A stretch of 64,000 bases of DNA, taken from assembly GCA_009667805.1 (NCBI GenBank), contig CM019063.1, forward strand, positions 356,443,307 to 356,507,306, given 5' to 3'. The stretch comes from Leptobrachium leishanense. Lineage: Eukaryota; Chordata; Amphibia; Anura; Megophryidae. The stretch's first letter is position 1. Every line of letters starts with the position of its first letter. Shown one piece after another: positions 11,651-22,868 of the stretch. Position numbers and translations under genes: made by a program. A model generated the notes under the pieces. That model saw nothing but the letters and a program-made list of their open reading frames with translations, did not search any database and was not told where the DNA came from.

Positions 11651-11709
11651 AAAAACAGCAGCTACTGTGTGTCTTTGCAGGGGACACTGACCATAGAAAA
11701 CCTATAAAA

Positions 11710-12688
11710 CAGTGGCGTAATTACCAGGGTTGCAGAGGTCGCACTTGCCAGGACCCGGGCTTTGGCATTCCACCAGTGGAGGAGGGGCCCAGGCAGCGGT
11801 GGATTGTTAACCCTTTAAGGACCTAGGGTCTTTAAAGTCAATGCATTTATGACGGAACAGTTCTGTCATTTGTCCTTAAGGGTTAATTAGCCATCAGAGA
11901 CCTAGTTATCTTTTGTCTGGCTATCCATCATGAGTCTGACACTTCCTGGTGTCTCATTGCAGGGTCTGGTCAGCTTATTAACCCATTCAGTTAAATGGAG
12001 AGAGTTTTTCATTCTTACTAAAAACATTTTGTTAAAACTCCATTAATGAAAAAACTTAATTAAAAAAAGGGTTATAAAAGAAGGGGGAGAGGGCTATTAA
12101 ACTAGATCTTAATTAATACTCCACCTTATAACAGTTACAGTTACAAGTATTTATAAAGTGCCAAAAAATTCCTTAGCGCTGTACATTGGGAGAGACAGAA
12201 TAACAAATATACATACTGTACATGTTACACACACTGAACAGAAGGAAGGAGGACCCTGCTCAAGAGCTTACAATCTAAGAGGAGAGGGGTGACACACTAG
12301 ATGAGGTAACATAACACAAGAGAAATCTATATGAGGATCCATAACCTGTTCTTTAAAAATACTTCCAAATTGTATGGCCATTTTAAAAGTGCAAAAAATA
12401 GCTGTATACGACACGTGTCTCCTGCACTAAAAACTGCTGGTTTCAAAACCTAATAATACTATAACCTATCGCCTAGTATCCTATTATATTAATATTACCA
12501 TAGCATTAAATTCCACAGCTAATCAATATACAATAGGGATACTAGGCGATAGTGCAGTAGACCTGTATACAGGTATTTTTGCAAAACGTTTTTAGTAAAA
12601 ATGCAAAATTCGCTCGCACGGAGGGGGGGTGGGGGGGCCCTTCATGGATTCTTGCACCAGGGCCCTGAGGTTTCTAGTTACGCCTCTG
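11710..12688. mobile_element. hAT-type non-autonomous element (CAGTGGCGTAA ends)
   Basis: The ends CAGTGGCGTAATTA and TAGTTACGCCTCTG are inverted repeats of the common hAT type, flanked by 8-bp duplications CTATAAAA (11702-11709) and CTACAAAA (12689-12696), one mismatch. The interior (979 bp) has no transposase. It contains the 80-bp TTAA MITE at 11807 and an internal stretch (12100-12330) with the phrase CTTACAATCTAAGAGGAGAG. Confidence 0.85.
11807..11886. mobile_element. 80-bp piggyBac-like MITE
   Basis: TTAACCCTTTAAGGAC at the left and GTCCTTAAGGGTTAA at the right form an almost perfect inverted repeat that includes TTAA at both ends. Only about 50 bp separate the arms. It sits inside the hAT element at 11710-12688 and therefore came later. 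Confidence 0.8.
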
Positions 12689-12696
12689 CTACAAAA

Positions 12697-13023
12697 GCAA
12701 GCAGCAGCCAGGCCTTCACTGAGGGAGGAGGGGAGAGGCAAGAAGAGAAACAGGAAGAGAGGAGATAAAGAAGAAAAAGAAAGGGGAGGTGTGTGAGAAA
12801 GGAACAACAAGGGAACACAAGACGACAACACAACCCAGCCCGACCACGTCCCCCTGTGGCGGAGCCTCCGGCGAGGCCAGCAATCTCAGGCCTTAGAGGA
12901 AGCAGCCTCAACCACCAGTCGTACATCCTGTATGTGTCCTATTTATGCGGGAGGCACTCCCAGCCGTAGAGAAGCGGTATATCGTTCCCAGTGGAACCAC
13001 TTCAATGCAAAGTCCTGCAACAC
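12697..13023. other. Purine-rich non-coding stretch
   Basis: About 330 bases between the hAT element and the L1 remnant. 12715-12800 is a GA-rich run (GAGGGAGGAGGGGAGAGG-like). Short ORFs here show no recognisable domain. Nothing else is identified. Confidence 0.5.
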
Positions 13024-13375
13024 TCAGCGGGCCTCCGCGTCTAGACGGTCAACAGAGCGAAGATCTTCTACCTTTCCAACCCACTCACGCATAGAAGGCG
13101 TCCTAGTGGACCTCCAAAGTGTGGGAATCAAGGCGCGAGCAGAAAGGAGCATCAGGAGCAGGACTGAGCATTTAAGAGTTTTGAGGGGCAGAGGGACGTG
13201 AAGTAGTAAGAAGCATTCCGGAGTGATGATCCCGAATATGATGCCAGAAGTGCTGTAATCTTGGGCAGGACCACCAGACATGAAGATATGTGCCACAGGC
13301 CACCTCACATCGCCACCAATCCAACAAAGCCAATGGGTATTTGGTGTAGAAAGTGAGGTGATCAGTAGGGATGAG
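13024..13375 (-). pseudogene. L1 ORF2 C-terminal remnant, interrupted by hAT copy C
   Basis: Minus-strand translation gives W-W-R-C-E then GTYLHVWWSCPRLQHFW (about 13240-13320), the L1 ORF2 C-terminal zinc-knuckle region. A frameshift near 13180 separates it from the following residues (LLSARALIPTLWR). The upstream side is cut at 13376 by the terminus of hAT copy C. It may belong to the same original L1 as the reverse transcriptase remnant at 25.9-27.2 kb, which has the same strand, but about 350 residues between them are missing, so this is only a guess. Confidence 0.78.
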
Positions 13376-13599
13376 CGTTCGGTTCGGATCAGTTCGGAGT
13401 TCGATTCGAACATCGTCCGTTCGGCCGTTCGTCGAACTCAGAACATTTCCGCGTGTTCGCCGCATGTTCGCCAACAATGCACCACAATGGACCACAATGC
13501 ACTTTTCCACTGGCCTGGAGCTTGTAATTGGCTACAGCCTTGCACCTGACCACAGGTCAGGTGCAAGACAGGTGCAAGACTATGCCAATCACGGCTCAG

Positions 13600-13690
13600 A
13601 GTCCTGATTGGGCAAATTTTGCCCAATCATTGGCTCACAGAGCTAAGTCCCGCAGCACACTATATAAGGCTTCCCTGCCTGCAGCCCCAG
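13600..13690 (+). promoter_or_regulatory. Conserved hAT promoter (copy C)
   Basis: CACACTATATAAGGCTTC (TATA at 13661) is preceded by CCCAATCATTGGCTCACAG, which holds CCAAT in both orientations. The block matches those at 7.70 kb (minus strand) and 56.20 kb. Confidence 0.75.
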
Positions 13691-13779
13691 CGTGTGTGTT
13701 TGCAGGAGTGAATCAGAGAGGAGAGATTGTTCTGTCAGGGTGGATCAGTGACGTTGTAGGAGATTTCTGGGAACTAGAA

Positions 13780-15290
13780 TCTGTGTTGGCACTGCCAGGC
13801 TATCAGGGACAGTGTGTTTCAGTGAGTTGTAGGATATTTCTGGGAATTTTAATCTGTCTTGGCACAGCCTGTTATCAGTGTGTATCAGCGAGTTATACCA
13901 CAGTTCAGCAAATTAGAATCTGTCTTGGCACAGCTTGTTATCAGTGTGTATCAGTGAGTTCTACCAGAGTTTTGCAAATTTGAATCTGTCTTGGCACAGC
14001 CTGTTATCAGTGTGTATCAGCGAGTTATACCACAGTTCAGCAAATTAGAATCTGTCTTGGCACAGCCTGTTATCAGTGTGTATCAGTGAGTTCTACCAGA
14101 GTTTTGCAAATTTGAATCTGTCTTGGCACAGCCTGTTATCAGTGTGTATCAGTGAGTTCTACCACAGTTCAGAAAATTAGAATCTGTCTTGGCACAGCCT
14201 GTTATCAGTGTGTATCAGTGAGTTCTACCACAGTTCAGAAAATTAGAATCTGTCTTGGCACAGCCTGTTATCAGTGTGTATCAGTGAGTTATACCACAGT
14301 TCAGCAAATTAGAATCTGTCTTGGCACAGCCTGTTATCAGTGTGTATCAGTGAGTTATACCACAGTTCAGCAAATTTGAATCTGTCTTGGCACAGCCTGT
14401 TATCAGTGTGTATCAGTGAGTTATACCACAGTTCAGCAAATTAGAATCTGTCTTGGCACAGCCTGTTATCAGTGTGTATCAGTGAGTTATACCACAGTTC
14501 AGAAAATTAGAATCTGTCTTGGCACAGCCTGTTATCAGTGTGTATCAGTGAGAATATACCACAGTTCAGCAAATTACATAGTTACATAGTTATATAGACT
14601 GAAAAAAGGCATGCGTCCATCGGGTTCAGCCTCTCCCACATAACCTACTGCTGTTGATCCAAAAGAAGGCAAAAAACCCAGTCTGAAATGCTTGCCAATA
14701 TGCAACATACTGGGAAAAAAATCCTTCTTGACCCCAGAATGGCAGTCAGATTTCTCCTTGGATCAAGAAGCTTTTACCCACTTATTAAATATTATAACCC
14801 TTAATATTCTGTGTCTGCAGGAAGTCATCCAGTCGTTTTTTAAAAGTCTGTACAGACTCTGACCCAACCACCTCAACAGGCAGAGAATTCCACAGCTTTA
14901 TTGTTCTCACCGTAAAAATAACCCTTCCTATGCTTTAAGCTAAATTTTCTTTCTTCCAGTCTAAATGGATGACCCCTTGTCCTGTGTATAGTCCTGTTAA
15001 TGAATAGGTTATCAGACAATGGTTGATAATGGCCCGTATATATTTATATAAGGTTATCAGATCCCCTCTAAGGCGCCGTTTCTCTAAACTAAACAGGTTT
15101 AAGCTTGTTAGTCTTTCCTCATAACTTAACCCTTCCATTCCCCTTATTAATTTAGTTGCCCGTCTCAGCAAATTAGAATCTGTCTTGGCACAGCCTGTCA
15201 TCAGTGTGTATCAGTGAGTTATACCAGAGTTCAGCAAATTTGAATCTGTCTTGGCACAGCCAGTCTATCAGGGACAGTGTGTATCACTGA
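13780..15290 (+). repeat. Leader minisatellite of hAT copy C (66-bp period), split by an L2
   Basis: About a dozen 66-bp units with TTGGCACAGCCTGTTATCAG and TGTGTATCAGTGAGTTATAC run from about 13780 to 14576; two further units resume at 15166 after the L2. Aligned to the reverse complement of copy D's units they keep CTGT, TATCAGTG and TTCAG-AAATT landmarks, so the arrays are homologous but strongly diverged. Confidence 0.93.
14577..15165 (-). mobile_element. L2/CR1-type LINE, 5'-truncated, with 10-bp TSD
   Basis: Minus-strand LINE 3' end. Its sense 3' terminus carries tandem ACTATGTAACTATG-type octamers. Flanks CAGCAAATTA (14567-14576 and 15166-15175) are a perfect duplication. The coding remnant (14935-15165) reads [14 protein letters not shown] and [14 protein letters not shown], conserved C-terminal residues of L2/CR1 reverse transcriptases. 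It is closely related to the longer copy at 46347-47259. Confidence 0.88.
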
Positions 15291-15970
15291 CTTATAGCAT
15301 TGTTCTGTAAAATCTGTATATCTTTGAGCTAATTCTAGATACCATACAATAACACAGTTTAATCAGAGTTCATCTGTTTATCTATTGAGAGTTGAATCTG
15401 GCTGTTGCCAGCTATCAGGGTGTTGCAGCCCACAGGAGAGGAAGTGAATCAGAGAGAGAGAGTAGAGGACATTGGCAGCCTTGCAGGGAAAATATCACTA
15501 AAATTGCCGACTTATATCAGAGTTCTAAATATCTTTAATCTATATACCAGAGTTGAATCTGAGTTCTGCATATCTCCAATCTTTGTACCAGAGTTGAATC
15601 AGACTTCTGTATATCCCCAATCTTTATACCAGAGTTGAATCAGAGTTCTATATATCTTTAATCTATATATCACTCACCATGTCAGAAAGACCAAAATGGA
15701 CAGGCAGACGCTCCCAGACACCGATAAGAGGGCAAGCAGCCTCTGTGTCAGAAGGCTGTGCCCCTGGTCATCGTGGACGTGGTGCATCCTCTGCAGGGGC
15801 ACGCTTGTCCTTGTTTCTAACTGGTGCTGGCCTTCTTAAGCAGCAGCAACATACAGAGGATTTGCAGGATTGGCTAACCAGGCCATCCTCATCCTCCGAG
15901 TCCTCTGCCAGCCAGGCTTGTAGTGGTTTACAGTCCACCTCAGCTGCCAAAACATCTAATTCAGCCTCCA

Positions 15971-18501
15971 TAAAAGTAAATGGGGATATACCTAGAATTG
16001 GGCGCTGCTAGCGTGTGATTATTCTTTTTGTAATTATTCTAAATCCCGTATATGTTGACGGTGAAGTGTCTCCTCCTCTGATTTTGTAGCAGAGGAAGTA
16101 TGGTGTGCAGGAGTTTATATTTTCATATATGGAGATAAGATCGTAGGCACATAACATATACAGTATTGGTTATGAATAATGGATAACAACATACAATGGT
16201 AATATATGATATACGTATACAGTGAATGATGTACACAATAGTAGATGTATATATTTTACGTATGTGGTTTTTAGCAGAGTATTTGTCAGGATATGGAATT
16301 AGTCCTATGTTACCACCTTGTGGCCAGATAATTCAGTCAGAAAAATGTAGTTTTTTTCTTTTTCGTGTCCTATGCTGCCACCTTGTGGTTTAGAGGGTAA
16401 GACAAAGAAAAGTCAAAGAAAAGTTTATTCCTTTATCCTATGTGGCCAAAAAGTTGGTGCAGGAATATGTTTTCAGGGGAAGTAGGGGTTGTTCAATGCT
16501 TGATCTCTAACAACTCGTCAGTAGCAGGATAAACCTCAATTACAGAGGGACAGAGAAGGAAAAGAAAACATACATAGTGCTTTACTGTGGTATTAACCTT
16601 GATAAGCTGTACAGTAAATTGCCAACTCACATGGGTTGGAGCTGGTAATAAAACCACGCTCACTCTTGAGTGCGTCCCTGGCCGATATAGGTGGCCAGGA
16701 ATCCTTCTTTTCCTCCACCTCCTCGCTTCTTCCTTACCGCGAGCTTTCTTCTCTGCTGGGCTGGAGTCCTCACGATGTCTGCGCTGGAGTCTGCCCTGTA
16801 GATAAGCTGCGCTGCGCTTAGAAGGACCAGGATGCGGTGGTATAGGGGAATAAAAGTATTTAATAGTAAATAGGGTATAACAACAGTGGTGGGTAGGTAA
16901 AAACAACAAATAAATTAAAAATCAAAATTTGAGGAATTAATCCAGGATGCGTTTCGCTAGCATATGTGGATAGTTCCTCTTTCTTCTTGTCCTTCTTTTA
17001 TGTGTTGTCCGGTAGATGGATTTCAGTTTCATTTTCGGCACGAAGCTCCTGCGCATGCGCATTGCGGTAGCATTCCGATCTCGTGTTGCGTGGGTCACGT
17101 GGTTGCTAACTGCCTATCGGTGCATGAGTTTCATTTTCCTTGTGTATCCTGGGACTGCGGTGGATCGAAAATCCTCTGTATTCGTCGTTGTGGGATTCTT
17201 TCTAGGGCTTAATTGGTCACAAGGTGTCTGTGGGCCAGTCAGTCCATTGGTTTCTCTTTTTTGGCTAGCTCATGGTCAATTAAATCGGATGGGTAAATCA
17301 CTGTGTAAGTCTGATGGTATAAGAAGAAACACATTCATGCTTTTGCTGACATATTTCTAGTGCCTGGCTATTCAAATGTGGTGGTTTTCTATAATAGATG
17401 ATAGGAATAGTACAGTGGCACATAATGTTTGGGATAGTAGAAGGGAGATATGAAATTGGTATTATATATGTTTTTGATCTTTATGCCCACCCAGAGTCGA
17501 TTTGGTATCTCAATCAAGGGGAATAAAGACTCCTGTATTCTGTAAAATTGTCATTCATTTTGTTCATTCCGAGGGTTATGATTAATACATGGAGATACGT
17601 GTGGAGGCTGAATGGGGTCTTATTTTCCGTGCCATGGATACATTTATGGGTTCCTGCAATGGATGTTGCTGGGACACATGGGCAATGGTAGATTGACAGT
17701 TGCCGATCGAGAGAGATAAATAGTATTTGTGCGTCCAGTGTCTGGACGTGTGAAAAGGAGGTTGTGGGAGGTCCTATGTTTCATATGCACTTGAATTATT
17801 TATGGGGCATATGCTCGTATCATATGGATGGACGTATGATCTTCTTTGTGGAGTGTAGAAATTCTTTCTGGTTTTAATTTCTGAGACATCCGTGGTTGGT
17901 GATGTTGTAGATGTGAGGGGGGGAGTTGTTTTTTATAGGCTCTACAGGGCCTTGAGATGTTTTAACACCAAAGGAGTGTGCATTCTTTTGATGATGGGCC
18001 GGATGTTTATTTGGCCCGATGAAAGGAGAGGTGCAATATAGGTTCTTAATGGGGACTAAGATTTAGATCCGAGTTGGTACGACTACTATCTAATAGTGTT
18101 ATATAGTAAGGGTAGTGAGATAATCGTGGTTAGAACTGGAGGGAAGCTGTGGTACAGTTAATGGTGAAGATATGGGCATATGGAGGGGGTCTTTTATTAG
18201 GAGTCTAGATTTAGAGGAAATGGCACAATTCGAAATCCATATTGAGACCTTTTGAATGCAGCGTGTCAAACTTGTATATGCATTTCATCTCCTCTTGGCC
18301 AATTTTCTTTGCTAGATCGCCCCCTCTTCTGTTGTTCTGTATTCTTTTTATTGCCATAAATTTTAGGTTCCTTGGATCACAATTATGCATTTTTTTGAAG
18401 TGTGCCGGGACACTGTGGGAGTCTAAGCCTTTTTCTATGTTCCTCACATGTTCTCGTATTCTCACCCCTAATGCTCTGGTGGTTTTCCCGATGTATTTTA
18501 G
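15971..18501 (-). mobile_element. Penelope-like element 1 (5'-truncated), inserted in hAT copy C
   Basis: The 2.5-kb insert splits the copy C transposase after TCAGCCTCCA. Its minus-strand 5' side holds the end of a GIY-YIG ORF (18211-18501) and the rest, 15971-18210, is non-coding 3' sequence. Around 16945-16985 the minus strand reads TATCCACATATGCTAGCGAA then ACGCATCC and TGGAT, reminiscent of the terminal motif at 55.55 and 55.86 kb but without a recognisable hammerhead core. The short duplicated phrase GTCCATGTCCACAGCT lies at the 18.5-kb junction. Confidence 0.75.
18211..18501 (-). pseudogene. GIY-YIG endonuclease C-terminal domain of Penelope-like element 1
   Basis: Minus-strand translation gives LKYIGKTTRALGVRIREHV, the YIG and catalytic-Arg part of a GIY-YIG nuclease, then HSVPAHF and RRGGDLAKKIGQEEMKCIYK, typical of Penelope-like retroelements. 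The glutamate in the REEMKCIY-type motif (here GQEEMKCIYK) is present. The reverse transcriptase and the GIY half are missing because the element is 5'-truncated at 18501. Family knowledge: the nuclease nicks target DNA for integration. Confidence 0.82.
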
Positions 18502-19723
18502 TCCATGTCCACAGCTACACAGCTTAGTCCAGCCTCCATGTCCACAGCTACTCCTGCCGTAGCCTCACTATCATACACGGAGGAGTCAGCTGAATTGTTT
18601 GACAGTGACATGCTGCTTGAGGATGCACAGCAACTCCAGTGCTCTGATTCAAACTCTGAAGTTGAGGAAGGGAGTATAATCAGCCTTGAGGGAGGGGTGC
18701 CAGTGACACACAAAGAACTGGCACTCATGTTCCCCCAGCAGCTGCCGCATATTGCCAGGTTGGCTCCAGTGACGAAGAGATAGGGGGTGATGACGATGAT
18801 TAAGTCACTGACTTCACCTGGGTGCCTGATCGAACAGAGGAGTCAAGGGAGGAGGAAGAGGCACAACAAAAACGAGGCAGAACATCCTCTATGAACAACT
18901 GTACCCAGTCCAAGGCATCAGATGTCAGCGCGCTCAGGTGCAGAGCGCTGTTGTCTCGCAGCACACATCCAGGATCTCTGCTGTCTGAGAGTTCTTCACG
19001 ACATGTGCAGCAGACTGCAGCGTTGCTATTTGTAAGCTATGTCGGAAGAGGATCAAGCGTGGGAAAGACATCAGACACTTGGGTACCACGTGCTTAAGGT
19101 GACATATGACCACCTGACACGCATCCCATTTGCACAACACTTTGCATAGGTCCTCCTCCTCCTCATCTGTCTCTACCTCTACTATATGTCCTGCCATAAC
19201 ATTGCCTACAACCTCCACTGACAGGGATGATGCTACAGTAATGGGTGTACCAGGTCCTTCCTCAGAATGTGACAGAATCCCATCAGTTGAAGATTTATGC
19301 AGTCAGATTACGTTGCCCCAGCTGCTGCAGCGTAAGAAAAATTATAGTCCCAACCATCCCCAAGCACAGCGTTTAAATGCCAGTTTAGCAAAATTGCTTG
19401 CATTACAGCTGCTGCCTTTCCAGCTGGTGGACTCTGCTTCCTTCCGTGAATTTGCCGAATGTGCTGTAACACAGTGGCAGGTTCCAAAACGCCATTTCTT
19501 TTCATGGAAGGCCATTCCAGCACTATATCAGCATGTGGAAGACAATGTTATGTAGTCATTGGAAAAGGCAGTCAGCAGCAAGGTACATATGACTTTTAGA
19601 CACGTGGTCCAGCAAGCATGGACAGGGCCGTTACATTTCATTCACGGCACACTGGGTAACTCTGCTTGCAGCTGGGAGGGACCCAGTACAGGGCTCTGTG
19701 CCGTGAATGTGGCTGCAGACTTT

Positions 19724-21380
19724 GGCTGCAGACTTTTCTGGCCTGGCTGAGAAGCTCTGGCAGCCCTGAGTACTTGGATAGGAAACGCTGTACCACTAGA
19801 TTTAGGATGTGTGCTAGGCATGGTACATGCATCAATTTACCCTTGCGTAGGGTGGAGAGAAGGTTGCTGCCATTATCACAGATGATCAATCCCAGCTGAA
19901 GCTGGCGTGGTGTTAACCATCTCTGCACCTGGCCCTGCAGAGCTGACAGAATTTCTGGCCCGGTGTGGCTCCTGTCCCCTAAACAAACCAGCTCAAGCAC
20001 AGTATGGCTTCTTTTTGCTTGAGCCATTGCGTAGACCCTGTCAGGCGTCAGTTTAACTGCCACTTCGCTAGAGACACAGGAGGAGGAGGAGGAAAAGGGA
20101 GAGGTGGTGGTGGTGGAGCAGACAGACCTCATACAAGCAGCTTTCTGGAGGCTTGGTGGATGAACAAGCTCCAGCACAGAGCCCCGTCTTGGATCCCTCC
20201 CAGCTGCAATCAGAGTTACCCAGTGTGCGGGAAAGGAAATGTAACGACCCTGTCCTTGCTTGCTGGACCACGTGTCTAAAGTCACATGCACCTTGTTGCT
20301 GACTGCCTGGTACATCCATGGCACCTGGTACATCCATGCACCTGGTACATCCATTACTGTAGCATCATCCCTGCCAGTGGAGGTTGTAGGCAATGACATG
20401 GCAGGACATACAGTGGGGGTAGAGACAGATGAGGAGGAAGAGGACCTACGCAAAATTTTGTGCCAACGGGATGTGTGGCAGGTGTTCATATGTCGCCTCA
20501 AGCACGTGGTACCCAAGTGTCCGGTGTCTATCCCACGCTTCAGCCTCATCTGACATAGATTACAAATAGCAACGGTGCGCTCTGCTGCACATTTCTTAAA
20601 GAACTCCCAGACAACAGAGTTGTGTGTGTGCTTTGAGACAACAGCGCTCTGCACAAGAGCAGCTCTGACATCTGATGCCTTGGACTGGCTAGTGCTACGG
20701 TTGGTCACAGACGATGTTGTGCCTCGTGTTTGCTGTGCCTCCTCCTCCTCCTCCTCACTTGATTCCTCTGTTCGATCTGGCAGGCAGGTGGAGTCAGTGA
20801 CCTCATCATCAATGTCATCTTCACCCCCTATCTCCTCATCACTGGAGCCAGTATGCTGCAGCTGCTGGGGCAACATGAGTGCCAGTTATTTGTGTGTCAT
20901 CACTGGCACCCCCTTCCTCTAGGTTGATTATACTCCCTTCCTCAACCTCAGAGATTGAATCAGAGCACTGTACTTGCTGCGCATCCTCAAGCAGCATGTC
21001 ACTGTCATTGTAGTCAAACAATTCAGCTGACTCGTCCGTGTGTGATAGCGAGGCTACGGCAGGAGTAGCTGTAGACATGGATGCTGCATTAGATGCTTTG
21101 GCAGCTGAGGTGGACTGTAAAGCACTAGAAGCCTGGCTGGCAGAGGACTCGGAGGATGAGGATGGCCTGGTTAGCCAATCCACCAAATCCTCTGTATGTT
21201 GCTGCTGCTTAAGACGGCCAGCACCAGTTAGAAAGGACAAGCGTGCCCCTGCAGAGGATGCACCAAGTCCACCACGACCAGAGGAACAGCCTCCCGACAC
21301 AGGGGCTGCTTGCCCTCTTATCTGTGTCTGGGAGCGTCTGCCTGTCCTTTTTGTTCTTTCAGACAGGGTGAGTGACATAT
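19724..21380 (-). pseudogene. hAT transposase with intact BED finger (copy D), 3'-truncated
   Basis: The N-terminus reads SERTKRTGRRSQTQIRG, but the usual ATG is CTG at about 21369; an in-frame ATG lies three codons upstream. A frameshift near 20860 separates the first ~175 residues from a 412-codon frame holding the best BED finger in the window (VWEFFKKCAAERTVAICNLC, then TTCLRRHMNTCH). It goes on into the hAT catalytic region (DTWSSKQGQGRYISF; ICDNGSNLLSTLRKGK). About 300 bases are deleted at 20305-20360 between DDATVMDVPG and AVSNKVHV. The frame ends at the C/D junction, without the dimerisation domain. Confidence 0.87.
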
Positions 21381-21439
21381 AGATTAAATATATACAGAAC
21401 TCTGATTCAACTCTGGTATAAAGATTAAAGATTTAAATA

Positions 21440-22868
21440 ACTCTGGTATAACTCAGTGAGACACCCTGATAGCTGGCAGCCAGTGACAAGACACAGATTA
21501 CAAATCTCAGACACCTCCTATAAATCAGTGAGACCCCCTGATGGGTGGCAGTGAGAAGACACAAATTACAAGTCTCAGAAACCTCTTATAAATCAGTGAG
21601 ACCCCTGGATGGGTGGCAGTGAAACCTCCTATAAATCAGTGAGACCCCTTGATGGGTGGCAGTGAGAAGCCACAGATTACAAATCTCAGAAACCTCTTAT
21701 AAATCAGTGAGACCCCTTGATGGGTGGCAGTGAAACCTCCTATAAATAAGTGTGACCCCTTGATGGATGGCAGTGAGAAGCCACAGATTACAAATCTCAG
21801 AAACCTCCTATAAATCAGTGTGACCCCCTGATGGGTGGCAGTAAGAAGCCACAGATTACAAATATCAGAACCCTCCTATAAATCAGTGTGACCCCTTGAT
21901 GGGTGGCAGTGAGAAGACACAGATTACAAATCTCAGAAACCTCCTATAAATCAGTGTGACCCCCTGATGGATGGCAGTGAGAAGCCACAGACATCAAGTC
22001 TCAGAAACCTCATATAAATCAGTGTGACCCCTTGATGGGTGGCAGTGAGAAGCCACAGATTACAAGTCTCAGAAACCTCCTATAAATCAGTGAGACTCCC
22101 TGATGGGTGGCAGTGAGAAGCCACAGATTACAATTCGCATAAATCTGCTAGAAGTATGTGGGACCTCCTGATGGGTGGCAGTGAGAAGCCACAGATTACA
22201 AATCTCAGAAACCTCCTATAAATCAGTGTGACCCCTTGATGGGTGGCAGTGAGAAGCCACAGAGTACAAATCTCAGAAACCTCCTATTAATCAGTGTAAC
22301 CTCTTGATGGATGGCAGTGAGAAGACACAGATTACAAATCTCAGAAACCTCCTATAAATCAGTGTGACCCCTTGATGGGTGGCAGTGAGAAGCCACAGAT
22401 TACAAATCTCAGAAACCTCCTATAAATCAGTGAGACCCTTTGATGGGTGGCAGTGAGAAGCCACAGATTACAAATCTCAGAAACCTCCTATAAATCAGTG
22501 AGACCCCTTGATGGGTGGCAGTGAGAAGTCACAGATTACAAATCTCAGAAACCTCCTATAAATCAGTGAGACCCCTTGATGGGTGGCAGTGAGAAGCCAC
22601 ATATTACAAGTCTCAGAAACCTCTTATAAATCAGTGAGACCCCTTGATGGGTGGCAGTGAAACCTCCTATAAATCAGTGAGACCCCTTGATGGGTGGCAG
22701 TGAGAAGCCACAGATTACAAATCTCAGAAACCTCTTATAAATCAGTGAGACCCCTTGATGGGTGGCAGTGAGAAGCCACAGATTACAAGTCTCAGAAACC
22801 TCCTATAAATCAGTGTGACCCCCTGATGGGTGGCAGTGAGAAGCCACAGATTACAAATCTCAGAAACG
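21440..22868 (-). repeat. Leader minisatellite of hAT copy D (~68-bp period)
   Basis: About twenty units, most 68 bp, with GATGGGTGGCAGTGAGAAGC and CTCAGAAACCTCCTATAAAT; some lack the middle segment and are about 44 bp shorter. Copy E carries nearly the same unit in opposite orientation (56.7-57.35 kb). Confidence 0.95.

Larger units (their letters stand above)
15679..19701 (+). pseudogene. hAT transposase (copy C), interrupted and 3'-truncated
   Basis: The start ATG at 15679 opens MSERPKWTGRRSQTPIRG, the same basic N-terminus as copy B. Coding continues to about 15970, is cut by the Penelope-like insertion, and resumes at about 18502 with the Ser- and acid-rich region (MLLEDAQQLQCSDSNSEVEE). 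The BED-finger region (about 18930-19110) is degraded by frameshifts. After it come TICPAITLPTTSTDRDDATV and QLVDSASFREFAECAV, then a TAG at 19553-19555. Copy C ends near 19701 within the hAT catalytic region and lacks the dimerisation domain. Confidence 0.85.
13376..19712 (+). mobile_element. hAT (BED/ZBED-like) transposon, copy C, 5' part
   Basis: The 5' terminus TAGGGATGAGCG starts at 13376, followed by TTCGG/CGAAC-rich subterminal sequence (13384-13470), the conserved promoter, the leader minisatellite (split by an L2 LINE), the transposase start at 15679, a Penelope-like insertion (15971-18501) and the transposase up to about 19701. There it abuts copy D in opposite orientation. The 3' half is lost. 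The left flank GTGATCAG has no partner in the window because the right end is missing. Confidence 0.88.
19713..22868 (-). mobile_element. hAT (BED/ZBED-like) transposon, copy D, 5' part
   Basis: Minus-strand copy facing copy C. It has a leader minisatellite (21440-22868) and the transposase from about 21380 to 19724, where the catalytic region ends at the junction with copy C. At the junction GGCTGCAGACTTTGGCTGCAGACTT is a local duplication. No 3' end and no 5' terminus are present; the leader breaks off at 22868 next to Penelope-like element 2. Confidence 0.87.

Noticed and set aside
13528..13983. 151-codon frame over the hAT promoter and leader
   Set aside because: Starts upstream of the TATA box and continues as repeat translation.
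19638..20876. 412-codon frame as a domesticated ZBED host gene
   Set aside because: Same family occurs as several broken copies with transposon ends, leader arrays and flanking duplications; this one is truncated and carries an internal deletion.
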